Shown: piece by piece, positions 51,841 to 59,754 of the stretch
Layout of the letters: each line of letters begins with the position of its first letter
Position numbering within the stretch: position 1 is the first letter of the stretch
Assembly: GCF_049200465.1 (NCBI RefSeq)
Contig: NZ_CP120836.1
Span: 3,968,001-4,032,000, forward strand
Length of the DNA stretch: 64,000 bases
DNA from: Leptothermofonsia sp049200465
Lineage (GTDB): Bacteria > Cyanobacteriota > Cyanobacteriia > Leptolyngbyales > Leptolyngbyaceae
Reading direction: 5' to 3'
Made by a program: the position numbers and the translations under genes
Notes under the pieces: model-generated
The model's database searches: none
What the model was told of the DNA's origin: nothing
What the model saw: only the letters and a program-made list of their open reading frames with translations

Positions 51841-54617
51841 CTCCGTCGATTGCTATCCCCAAACCGTCGAAGCACCCATTTTTCCAGTTCGATCGCCCAA
51901 AATCCAATCGTACTGACTGCAAGGCTGAGGCAAAGTTGTGGAGTTGAAAGAGCCTGGGTATGAAAGAGTTCTTGTAGCCAGGGAACGTAGACCACCGCGA
52001 TTTGCAGGCAAAAGGTGAGTACCACTGCCACCAGCATGGGAATGTTAGTGGTTAACCCGATGGTGAATAGGGAATCTCGCTCAGACCGCATGGCCAGCGC
52101 CAGACTCATTCGGGAAAGAGCCAGGGTGACAAATACCATTGTTTGCCAGGTGACTTGTGTCGCTGCCCACAGTTTATAACCAAGCAGCAACACTGCTAGC
52201 CCTACCAGCAGCCCCACCCAGAGAATATCCCTGGCGACCCCCCGGCCAAAGATATTTTCATCCGGGCGATAGGGGGGACGCCGCATCGTCTCCTGTTCAG
52301 CCGGTTCTACACTGAGGGCGATCGCCAGCAGCCCATCTGCCAACAAATTAATCCACAAAATCTGGAGCGGCAACAGCGGCAGAGGCATCGCCAGAAGTGG
52401 AGCCAGCAGCATAATCCAGACACCGCTAGCATTGCCAGTCATGCTGTATTTGATGAATTTGCGGATATTGTCATAAATGACCCTGCCCTCTTCCACCGCC
52501 GCAACGATGGTGGCAAAGTTATCATCCAGCAACACCATGTCTGCCGCTTCCTTGGCTACATCTGTCCCAGCGATGCCCATCGCCAGACCAATATCCGCCT
52601 TTCTTAAAGCGGGTGCATCATTGATGCCATCGCCTGTCATTGCGACAATATGCCCTTTGTTTTGTAGTGCCTGCACAATCTTGAGCTTCTGTTGGGGAGA
52701 AACTCGCGCATAGACTGCAACAGTTTCTACTTTTTCTTCTAACTCCTGAAGTGAAAGCTGGTTCAGGTCTTTGCCCGTCAGCAAACCACTGTTTGTTGCG
52801 ATACCGAGTTCTTTCGCGATGTGCTGAGCCATCAGCGGATGGTCGCCTGTGATCATCACGGGACGAATACCTGCCCGTTGACAGAGTTGCACCGCGCCTG
52901 CCACTTCAGCACGAGCAGGATCGCGCATCCCCACAAATCCGACGAAAACCAGATCCTGTTCGATCGCCTTCCCATTTCCCTCCGATGGAATTGCCTCCAG
53001 TAACCGGAACGCAATTCCCAAAACACGCATTCCGGTTTGAGCAAGTTCGTCATTAGAGCATTGAATCCTTTCTAACCACTCAGCATCGAGAGGTTCTATT
53101 CCCTCTGGGGTCCATACCTGGCTGGCTACTTCCAGCAGGTTGGTAACGGCTCCTTTGGTGAAGGCGATGTAGGGGGTAGAGAATGGGGTTTTGAGTTTTG
53201 AGTTTTGAGTTTTGAGTTGAATCTTCTCCAGTACCCATGATTGTGGGTCTTCCACTCGCTGATGAATGGTGGTCATCCGTTTGCGATCGGAATCGAAGGG
53301 AACTTCGGCAATGCGGGGGTATTGTTTTTCCAGTTCCCCTTTATGCAAACCGAGGTAAGCCGCTGCAACAATCAGAGCGATTTCCGTTGGATCGCCCAGA
53401 GCCTCCGAAGGGGTTGCTTCATTGAAATTCGATAGCAGTGCATCATTGCAGAGGGCAGCCCCCGTCAACAGCAGGATAGGGAGAGACCAATCGGAGAAAG
53501 GGGCTCGGTCTGCTGTCAGAAATTTTTGACCCATGGATTGGGTCGTTGAGGGTAGCAACTCCTTCAGGTCAAGGCGTTGACTGGCTCCCTCCAGGGTAAC
53601 GACCGTCATTCGATTTTCGGTTAGCGTTCCTGTTTTGTCAGAACAGATAACCGTGACTGAACCAAGGGTTTCAACTGCTGGCAGTCTGCGGATCAGGGCT
53701 TGATGGTTCAACATGCGCTGAGAACCGATCGCCAGCGCGATCGTGACCACCGCTGGCAACCCTTCAGGAATCACAGCTACCGCTACACTGAGAGCAGTCA
53801 AAATCATCATGTGCAGGGATTCACCGCGCAGTAGCCCCAGAACAAAGATAATGGCTACCAGCACCAGAGTGGCGATCGCCAGTTTACGCCCCAACTGCTC
53901 CAGGCGATTCTGCAAAGGCGTTGGTTCAGTAGCCACTGTCTGAATATCGCGGGTAATTTTGCCCAACTGCGTATTCATCCCCGTTTCAGTCACCACTGCT
54001 TGCCCCCGTCCAGTGGTGACTACGGTTCCCATAAAAACCATGCTGTGATGATCGCCCAGCGACAGATCCTCTCCCTGCACTGGATCAGCCAGCTTTTCAG
54101 AGGACTCCGATTCTCCCGTAAACGCCGCTTCCCGCACACGCAGGTTAAAGCTCTTCAACACTCGACTATCGGCAGGAACCAGTTCTCCCGCTTCCAGCAT
54201 GACAATATCACCGGGCACCAGTTGGGTAGCCGCAAGCTCTTGCCAGCGACCATCCCGGCAAACTTTTACTTTTGAAACCGTCAGCTTCTTCAGTGCGGCA
54301 AACGCCTGCTCAGCCCGTTGTTCCTGGCTGATTCCCAAAATCGCGTTAAATCCCACGATCGCCAGAATCGCTGTCGTATCTTTAAGGTCCCCCAAAAACG
54401 CCGAAATTGCTGCGCCTGCAATCAAAACCAGCACTGCCGTAGCAGTTAATTGCTCCCAGAGCATCTGCCAGAGACTCTTAGGAGGTTGTTCCATCAGCTC
54501 GTTCAGGCCATGCTGCTGTAACCGACGACTGGCTTCCTCATGGCTAAGCCCACAGTTGGCATCGGTTTCCAACTGCTGCAATACCTGGGCTCCATCCAGT
54601 TGGTGCCAGTAAGTCAT
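51810..54617 (-). CDS. P2-type cation (Ca2+) ATPase
   Basis: P-type ATPase of 935 residues, resembling PacL. N-terminal cation-ATPase domain (HQLDGAQVLQQLETDANCGL), four helices, actuator domain (LTVSKVKVCRDGRWQELAAT; AFTGESE), helix 4 with VIPEGLPAVVTIAL, the phosphorylated Asp in ICSDKTGTLTENRMT, nucleotide domain with FTKGAVTNLL, MTGDGINDAPAL and six C-terminal helices. The PEGLP motif in helix 4 is typical of Ca2+/Na+ pumps of the P2A/P2D type. Oddities: heptanucleotide repeats encode an extra loop in the nucleotide domain (53188-53215), and the C-terminal tail (SNRRSNCVAVTNNL) reads into a palindromic element. ATG at 54617. Confidence 0.93.
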   Translation of the reverse strand: MTYWHQLDGAQVLQQLETDANCGLSHEEASRRLQQHGLNELMEQPPKSLWQMLWEQLTATAVLVLIAGAAISAFLGDLKDTTAILAIVGFNAILGISQEQRAEQAFAALKKLTVSKVKVCRDGRWQELAATQLVPGDIVMLEAGELVPADSRVLKSFNLRVREAAFTGESESSEKLADPVQGEDLSLGDHHSMVFMGTVVTTGRGQAVVTETGMNTQLGKITRDIQTVATEPTPLQNRLEQLGRKLAIATLVLVAIIFVLGLLRGESLHMMILTALSVAVAVIPEGLPAVVTIALAIGSQRMLNHQALIRRLPAVETLGSVTVICSDKTGTLTENRMTVVTLEGASQRLDLKELLPSTTQSMGQKFLTADRAPFSDWSLPILLLTGAALCNDALLSNFNEATPSEALGDPTEIALIVAAAYLGLHKGELEKQYPRIAEVPFDSDRKRMTTIHQRVEDPQSWVLEKIQLKTQNSKLKTPFSTPYIAFTKGAVTNLLEVASQVWTPEGIEPLDAEWLERIQCSNDELAQTGMRVLGIAFRLLEAIPSEGNGKAIEQDLVFVGFVGMRDPARAEVAGAVQLCQRAGIRPVMITGDHPLMAQHIAKELGIATNSGLLTGKDLNQLSLQELEEKVETVAVYARVSPQQKLKIVQALQNKGHIVAMTGDGINDAPALRKADIGLAMGIAGTDVAKEAADMVLLDDNFATIVAAVEEGRVIYDNIRKFIKYSMTGNASGVWIMLLAPLLAMPLPLLPLQILWINLLADGLLAIALSVEPAEQETMRRPPYRPDENIFGRGVARDILWVGLLVGLAVLLLGYKLWAATQVTWQTMVFVTLALSRMSLALAMRSERDSLFTIGLTTNIPMLVAVVLTFCLQIAVVYVPWLQELFHTQALSTPQLCLSLAVSTIGFWAIELEKWVLRRFGDSNRRSNCVAVTNNL
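53188..53215. repeat. STRR heptanucleotide array within the ATPase gene
   Basis: Four perfect tandem copies of GTTTTGA (plus strand), a short tandemly repeated repetitive (STRR) sequence typical of filamentous cyanobacteria and usually intergenic. Here they lie in frame in the P-type ATPase and encode QLKTQNSKLKT. Confidence 0.85.
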
Positions 54618-55166
54618 CTGCTATTGAGCCAAGCGACGATGAACCGCGTACAACGCCACCAATGGAAATAAATGGAAATATAGCAGTCCTAAATCAGTCG
54701 TGAGATGGAGAGGCTTTGTGAGAAAGGATTCTGCAGGAGTCCTTTCTCACAATTCAAATAGGATCGCTATAGGCGGTTGGCTATTAGCTTGACGATTGGC
54801 TATTTTCAAGTCTGCAAGCTTGTTTAAAGCATGAAAGAGATGCCCGCAAAACAGCGCAGGTCGTTACAGAGGTTAATGATTGGAGCGAAGTGGGGAGTGG
54901 AGAGTGGGGAGTGCGAGGGTGGATGAGTGGATGAGTGAATACTCGCCTATTCCCCCATCCACCGCTCTAACTTCCCTTCTCCGCCGGCCAGTAGCCCATC
55001 AGCGATCGCCTGCCGTGTAGCATAATCGTGCTACAGGCCAGATTGGTGATAGGAACCCCACCATTGAAGGAACCGGATGTTCAAAATGGGGAAACACCGA
55101 AGTTTTCATTCCACTGCTAAACTTTCAGGGAACTCTTTATGAAAGTGCGTCTAAACGTTCAATTCC
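54618..55166. other. Divergent spacer upstream of recQ
   Basis: 549 bp between the ATPase and recQ starts. It contains a 10-bp direct duplication AATGGAAATA (54661-54680), a family C element (54679-54771), low-complexity GTGGGGAGTGGAGAGTGGGG sequence and no gene. Confidence 0.55.
54679..54771. repeat. TATAGC palindromic element family C, copy 2
   Basis: Begins TATAGCAGTCCTAAATCAGT and ends GGATCGCTATA. Internal inverted arms GAGAAAGGATTCTGCAGGAG and TCCTTTCTC make a strong hairpin. Partner of the copy at 30176. Confidence 0.75.
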
Positions 55167-57410
55167 ATGACAGCCAGCCTTTCTCTCCCCACTCAGTTCA
55201 ACTCATTAGAACAGGCACTCAAGCATTACTTTGGCTACGACAGTTTTCGACTGGGACAGCGCCAGATTATTGAAGAAGCATTACAAAACCGGGATTTACT
55301 GGTTGTGATGCCCACCGGCGGGGGCAAGTCGCTCTGTTTTCAGCTCCCTGCTCTATTGAAGCCGGGACTGATGATTGTGGTGTCTCCGCTGATCGCGTTG
55401 ATGCAAGACCAGGTTCAGTTGCTTCAGGACAATGGCATTCCTGCCACCTTTCTCAACAGTAGTCTGGGTGTGGCGGAGGTACGGGAGCGATCGCAGGCCA
55501 TTCTCAATAACCAGATCAAGTTATTGTACGTCGCACCAGAACGGCTACTGAGTGAGGAATTTTTGACTGGATTTTTGCCTCAAATTCAGGAGCGGGCTGG
55601 TATTTCTGCGCTGGCGATCGATGAAGCCCACTGTGTTTCCGAGTGGGGGCACGATTTTCGCCCGGAATACCGTCAGTTGAGACATGTCCGGCAGCACTGT
55701 CAGGGGGTGCCGGTGATGGCACTGACGGCAACGGCCACTGAGCGGGTACGGCAGGACATTATTGAGCAACTCAACCTGCAAAATCCAGGCATTCACGTTG
55801 CCAGTTTCAACCGTCCCAATCTGTACTATGAAGTGCGCCCCAAGCACCGGAATTCCTACGCCGACATGGTGCAGCAAATTCGTCAAAGCAAAGGATCGGG
55901 GATTGTTTACTGCCTCAGTCGCAAACGAGTTGATGAACTCACCTATAAACTTCAACACGATGGTATTTCAGCCCTTCCCTACCATGCCGGATTGGACAAT
56001 GCCACTCGTAAGGAAAACCAGACTCACTTTATTCGGGATGATGTGCAGGTGATGGTAGCGACGATCGCCTTTGGGATGGGCATTAATAAACCCGATGTGC
56101 GTTTTGTCATCCACTACGACTTGCCGCGCAATATTGAAGGCTACTATCAGGAGTCGGGTAGGGCCGGGCGAGATGGGGAACCGGCCCGCTGCACCCTCTA
56201 TTTTGGAGTTGGGGATATCAAAACGGTTGAATATCTGATCAGCCAGAAAATTGACCCTACAACGGGTAAGCCGCTAGAAGATGAACAGCGTATTGCCACT
56301 CAACAATTACGGCGAGTTGTAAACTATGCGGAAGCTACTGAATGCCGCCGCATTATTCAGTTGGGTTATTTTGGGGAAACCTTTCCTGGGAACTGCAATC
56401 AGTGTGACAACTGCCGTTATCCCAAACCCGTTGAAGACTGGACGATTGAAGCGCAAAAATTCCTTTCCTGCGTTGCTCGCTTTACTCAGCGGGGGCAGCA
56501 CTTTGGCATTGGGCATACGATTGACGTGCTGCGGGGGGCTAAGAATGAACGGGTGTTGAAAAATGGGCACGACAAGCTTTCAACCTACGGTATTGGTAAG
56601 GAGCGCAGCAGTGAAGAGTGGCGCATGCTGGCGCGATCGCTCATCCATCAACGCCTGGTGGATGAAACTACAGACGGTTACTCGGTTTTGAAACTGAATG
56701 ACCAGAGTTGGGAAGTTTTGCGCAAGCAGCGAAAAGTTGAGATGGCTGTCATCGCGACCAGACCAGATACCTCCACAACCACCACGACCATTGATACAGA
56801 GGAAACCGAAGCTTTATTTGAGCGCTTGCAAAAGCTACGCAAACGCCTGGCAGACGAACAATCCGTGCCGCCCTATGTCGTGTTTGCCAACACCAGTCTG
56901 CGCGAGATGGCCCGTAAACAACCCCAAAACCGCAGCCAGTTTGCCGAAATTATTGGGGTTGGGAGTCGTAAACTCTCCCAGTACGGAGATATATTTCTGG
57001 CCGAAATTCGCGGCTTTCGTGAAGAACGGGGGCTCTCCTCTTCCCCGACTCCTCCCTCGCCCCCCACTGCCCCGACTCCTCCTGTCTCCCCCTCCTTCAC
57101 TCAGTTGCAAACCTTTGAGCTGTTCCAGCAGGGAATGAAACCTGCGGAGATTGCTGAGCAGCGAAACCTGCGGATTGGCACTATTTTGAGCCACCTGATC
57201 GAACTGGTGGAAATGGGCTATGCAATCAATCTGGAGGAGTTGGTGGAATGCGATCGCTGCGACAAAATTCTAGAAGCGATTCAAGTGGTGGGCACAGCCT
57301 CCCGGCGCACGATCTATGACCACCTGGAGGGCCGCTATGGGTATGACGAAATTCACCTGGTTCTGGCCTGGTGGAAACAACAAATGAAGCGGCAGGGAAA
57401 AGAAATGTAA
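55167..57410 (+). CDS. recQ: ATP-dependent DNA helicase RecQ
   Basis: RecQ 3'-5' helicase, 747 residues. Helicase motifs: I VVMPTGGGKSLCFQLPALL, II IDEAHCVSEWGHDFRPEY, III ALTATAT, V VATIAFGMGINKPDVR, VI YYQESGRAGRDGEPARC. Then the zinc-binding RQC region (ECRRIIQLGYFGE, CNQCDNCRYP), a winged helix with FGIGHTIDVLRGAKNERVLK and an HRDC domain (about 555-625: QSVPPYVVFANTSLREMARK). A Pro/Ser/Thr linker (about 637-657) leads to a helix-turn-helix-like C-terminal domain (about 660-747) found in longer bacterial RecQs. It acts in recombination and fork repair. ATG at 55167. Confidence 0.97.
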   Translation: MTASLSLPTQFNSLEQALKHYFGYDSFRLGQRQIIEEALQNRDLLVVMPTGGGKSLCFQLPALLKPGLMIVVSPLIALMQDQVQLLQDNGIPATFLNSSLGVAEVRERSQAILNNQIKLLYVAPERLLSEEFLTGFLPQIQERAGISALAIDEAHCVSEWGHDFRPEYRQLRHVRQHCQGVPVMALTATATERVRQDIIEQLNLQNPGIHVASFNRPNLYYEVRPKHRNSYADMVQQIRQSKGSGIVYCLSRKRVDELTYKLQHDGISALPYHAGLDNATRKENQTHFIRDDVQVMVATIAFGMGINKPDVRFVIHYDLPRNIEGYYQESGRAGRDGEPARCTLYFGVGDIKTVEYLISQKIDPTTGKPLEDEQRIATQQLRRVVNYAEATECRRIIQLGYFGETFPGNCNQCDNCRYPKPVEDWTIEAQKFLSCVARFTQRGQHFGIGHTIDVLRGAKNERVLKNGHDKLSTYGIGKERSSEEWRMLARSLIHQRLVDETTDGYSVLKLNDQSWEVLRKQRKVEMAVIATRPDTSTTTTTIDTEETEALFERLQKLRKRLADEQSVPPYVVFANTSLREMARKQPQNRSQFAEIIGVGSRKLSQYGDIFLAEIRGFREERGLSSSPTPPSPPTAPTPPVSPSFTQLQTFELFQQGMKPAEIAEQRNLRIGTILSHLIELVEMGYAINLEELVECDRCDKILEAIQVVGTASRRTIYDHLEGRYGYDEIHLVLAWWKQQMKRQGKEM

Positions 57411-57558
57411 AGGATTTTGAGAAAACGCAATATTTCTTTCTGTTTTTAAGTTGCCCTGAAGTATTGCCTGTCCTGCAATTGCGAGATTGAATCATTCGAT
57501 TTTGCCGGATTCGTATCTGAGATCACCATTTTTCGAATCCTTCTGTGAACCCTTGAGA

Positions 57559-57672
57559 TATAGCTCTACGCGGGTGCGTTAGGACATTAGAATTAGAGAG
57601 GGAGTGGGGGCTGCACCCCCAGTCAGGGGTTCACCCCTGCACCCCGTCCTAACCATGATGACTACCGCTATA
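57559..57672. repeat. TATAGC palindromic element, copy A7
   Basis: Begins TATAGCTCTACGCGGGTGCG and ends ATGACTACCGCTATA; core GGGGGCTGCACCCCC. It lies in the 380-bp gap between recQ and the hybrid kinase, in which no other feature was seen. Confidence 0.9.
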
Positions 57673-57790
57673 GCCACAGTCGTAACGGGGTTAGGACAAA
57701 TGGTGCAATGGATTCTCACTCCTGCCACCGATCTCTTCGTAATCCCCTACTATTGAGCCATTCCAGAAAATGCGGATCTAGGTTGGCTTT

Positions 57791-59482
57791 ATGTCCCAGT
57801 CAGCTCCAAAGCCTCCAGGAAAAAATGCACCAGCCATAGCCTCCCAGATGGAACTTCAATCAGGTCAATCTTTGCCATCGGGCAACAACCCAGCAATCAC
57901 CCAACCCGCATCTTTGGCTCCTACTGACTCAGACCCCACCAGTCAAACACTGCGGGTTCTTATCATTGAGGACTCTGAAGATGACGTTCTTCTCATCACC
58001 AGAGAATTGCGACGTGGAGGTTATCTTTTCACCTACAAACGAGTGGACAGCCGCCAGGAGATGAAAGCGGTGTTAGAAGAACAATCCTGGGATCTGGTGA
58101 TTGCCGATTATAACCTGCCCCATTTTGATGCGATCGACGCCCTCAAGCTCATTCAGGAAAAAAAGCTGGACATCCCCTTCATTATCGTATCGGGCAGTAT
58201 CGGAGAGGATACAGCCGTGGCAGCCATGAAGGCGGGTGCCCATGACTATCTCATGAAAAACAATCTGGCAAGGCTAGTACCTGCGGTAGAACGAGAATTG
58301 CGAGAAGCCCAGGAGCGAAGAAAACGACGCAAAGCAGAACAGGCCCTGCGGGATAGTGAAGAGCGGTTGCGATCGCTGATCGAAAATGCCCTGGATATTA
58401 TCGCTGTTCTAGATGAAGCAGGCATTATTCGCTACATCAGCCCTTCCATTGAGCAGATTTTAGGATACAAACCTGAAGATTTAGTGGGTCAAGTGGCATT
58501 CGATTATGTCCATCCCAATAATGCTCGAATGATCCTCTCAGCATTTAAGAAAGCCATTCAAAGCCCCAATCAAGCTGTTTCCGCAGAATTTCAGTTCCAC
58601 CATCGGGATGGCTCCTGGCGGGTTCTAGAAGCAGTTGGCAGGCAATTTGTGGAATCTGCCGGGGTCAGCCGTCTGGTCGTCAATGCCCGCGACATCACAG
58701 AACGGAAGCAGGCAGAGGAAACTCGTAAAGCCCTGCAAAAGGAAAAGGAACTGAATGACTTGAAATCCCGGTTTGTTTCAATGGTGTCCCACGAATTTCG
58801 TACTCCGCTCAGTGTCGTCGTTTTATCAGCCCGCCTGTTAGAACGCTTCCACAAAGTTGCACCGGAAGAAAAGCAGTTACTGTACCTCGATCGCATTCAA
58901 ACAGCAGCAAAACAAATGACCCAACTTCTGGATGATGTGTTGTTTCTTGGCAAAACAGAGCTGGGCAAACAAGAATTTCAACCCTCCCCCCTCGAACTGG
59001 TGCAGTTTTGCCGGGATCTGGTAGAAGAAATGCAATTAACCATCAGTAGTGGGCATGTAATTCACTTCATTTGCCAGGAAACCAGCCTTTCAGTCTGTAT
59101 GGATGAGGTATTGCTGAGGCACATCCTCACCAATTTGCTTTCCAATGCCATCAAGTATTCTCCAGCTAATCGGAACATTCACTTTGAACTCACTCGCCAG
59201 CAGAGTTGGGCCACATTCCAAATTCAGGATCAGGGAATCGGAATCCCTGAAATCGATCGCCAGCAACTGTTTGAGTCTTTCCACCGGGGCAGCAATGTAG
59301 GTAAAATTCCAGGAACGGGATTGGGATTAGCGATCGTCCATCAATCAGTGCAGCTTCATCGTGGCACCATTTCTGTAGAGAGCCAGGTGGAAGTCGGCAC
59401 TACCTTTACTGTTTGCTTACCGCTCTATAGTAAGCCAGTTGAAGGGGTTGAGAAGCCAGGCGGGGAAGGGGCCAGGGACTAG
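57791..59482 (+). CDS. Response regulator-PAS-histidine kinase
   Basis: A 563-residue hybrid regulator without membrane segments. After 50 disordered residues comes a receiver domain (about 53-175: LRVLIIEDSEDDVLLITREL, phosphoacceptor in LVIADYNLPHFDA, Lys in DYLMKNN), then a PAS domain (about 195-315: DIIAVLDEAGIIRYISPSIE, ARDITERKQ) and a kinase domain (H box SMVSHEFRTPLSVV, N box NLLSNAIKYS, G1 DQGIGI, G2 GTGLGLAIV). The N-terminal receiver shows it also takes phosphate from another kinase. The last 20 residues (VEGVEKPGGEGARD) are low-complexity. The gene is followed by another kinase; they may form one pathway. Confidence 0.94.
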   Translation: MSQSAPKPPGKNAPAIASQMELQSGQSLPSGNNPAITQPASLAPTDSDPTSQTLRVLIIEDSEDDVLLITRELRRGGYLFTYKRVDSRQEMKAVLEEQSWDLVIADYNLPHFDAIDALKLIQEKKLDIPFIIVSGSIGEDTAVAAMKAGAHDYLMKNNLARLVPAVERELREAQERRKRRKAEQALRDSEERLRSLIENALDIIAVLDEAGIIRYISPSIEQILGYKPEDLVGQVAFDYVHPNNARMILSAFKKAIQSPNQAVSAEFQFHHRDGSWRVLEAVGRQFVESAGVSRLVVNARDITERKQAEETRKALQKEKELNDLKSRFVSMVSHEFRTPLSVVVLSARLLERFHKVAPEEKQLLYLDRIQTAAKQMTQLLDDVLFLGKTELGKQEFQPSPLELVQFCRDLVEEMQLTISSGHVIHFICQETSLSVCMDEVLLRHILTNLLSNAIKYSPANRNIHFELTRQQSWATFQIQDQGIGIPEIDRQQLFESFHRGSNVGKIPGTGLGLAIVHQSVQLHRGTISVESQVEVGTTFTVCLPLYSKPVEGVEKPGGEGARD

Positions 59483-59545
59483 GGGCGGAGGGGAGGGAGG
59501 GGAGAGGGGGAAGGAGGTGTCAGGTGCCAGGTATCAGAGGAAGTG

Positions 59546-59625
59546 GGTGTTGCTGAATAGCAGTATGAATTGGAACGAAGTTTCAATTCATACTGCTTTT
59601 AATTCATACCCAGAATCAGCCATGC
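59546..59625. repeat. Palindromic element family D, copy 2
   Basis: Begins GTGTTGCTGAATAGCAGTAT and ends CAGAATCAGCCATGC. The centre is a hairpin GCAGTATGAATTGGAAC-GAA-GTTTCAATTCATACTGC with one mismatch. Same family as 14443 and 62691. Confidence 0.7.
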
Positions 59626-59727
59626 TAAGGAAATGAGGAGTAAGGAGCGAGGAGTGAGGTGAAAGCCCAAAACTCAAAAACTCATCCACTTATCCACTCA
59701 TCCACCCTTTCGCTCTTCACCTTTCAT

Positions 59728-59748
59728 TCAAAACTCAAAACTCAAAAC
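59728..59748. repeat. STRR heptanucleotide array before a start codon
   Basis: Three tandem copies of TCAAAAC, 7 nt before the ATG at 59755. The repeat occupies the place where a ribosome binding site would be expected, and no Shine-Dalgarno sequence is seen. Confidence 0.75.
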
Positions 59749-59754
59749 TTTTTT

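Noticed and set aside
59659..59754. N-terminal extension of the GAF-GAF kinase from GTG 59659
   Set aside because: The 32 residues translate low-complexity and heptanucleotide repeats and have no place in the domain structure.
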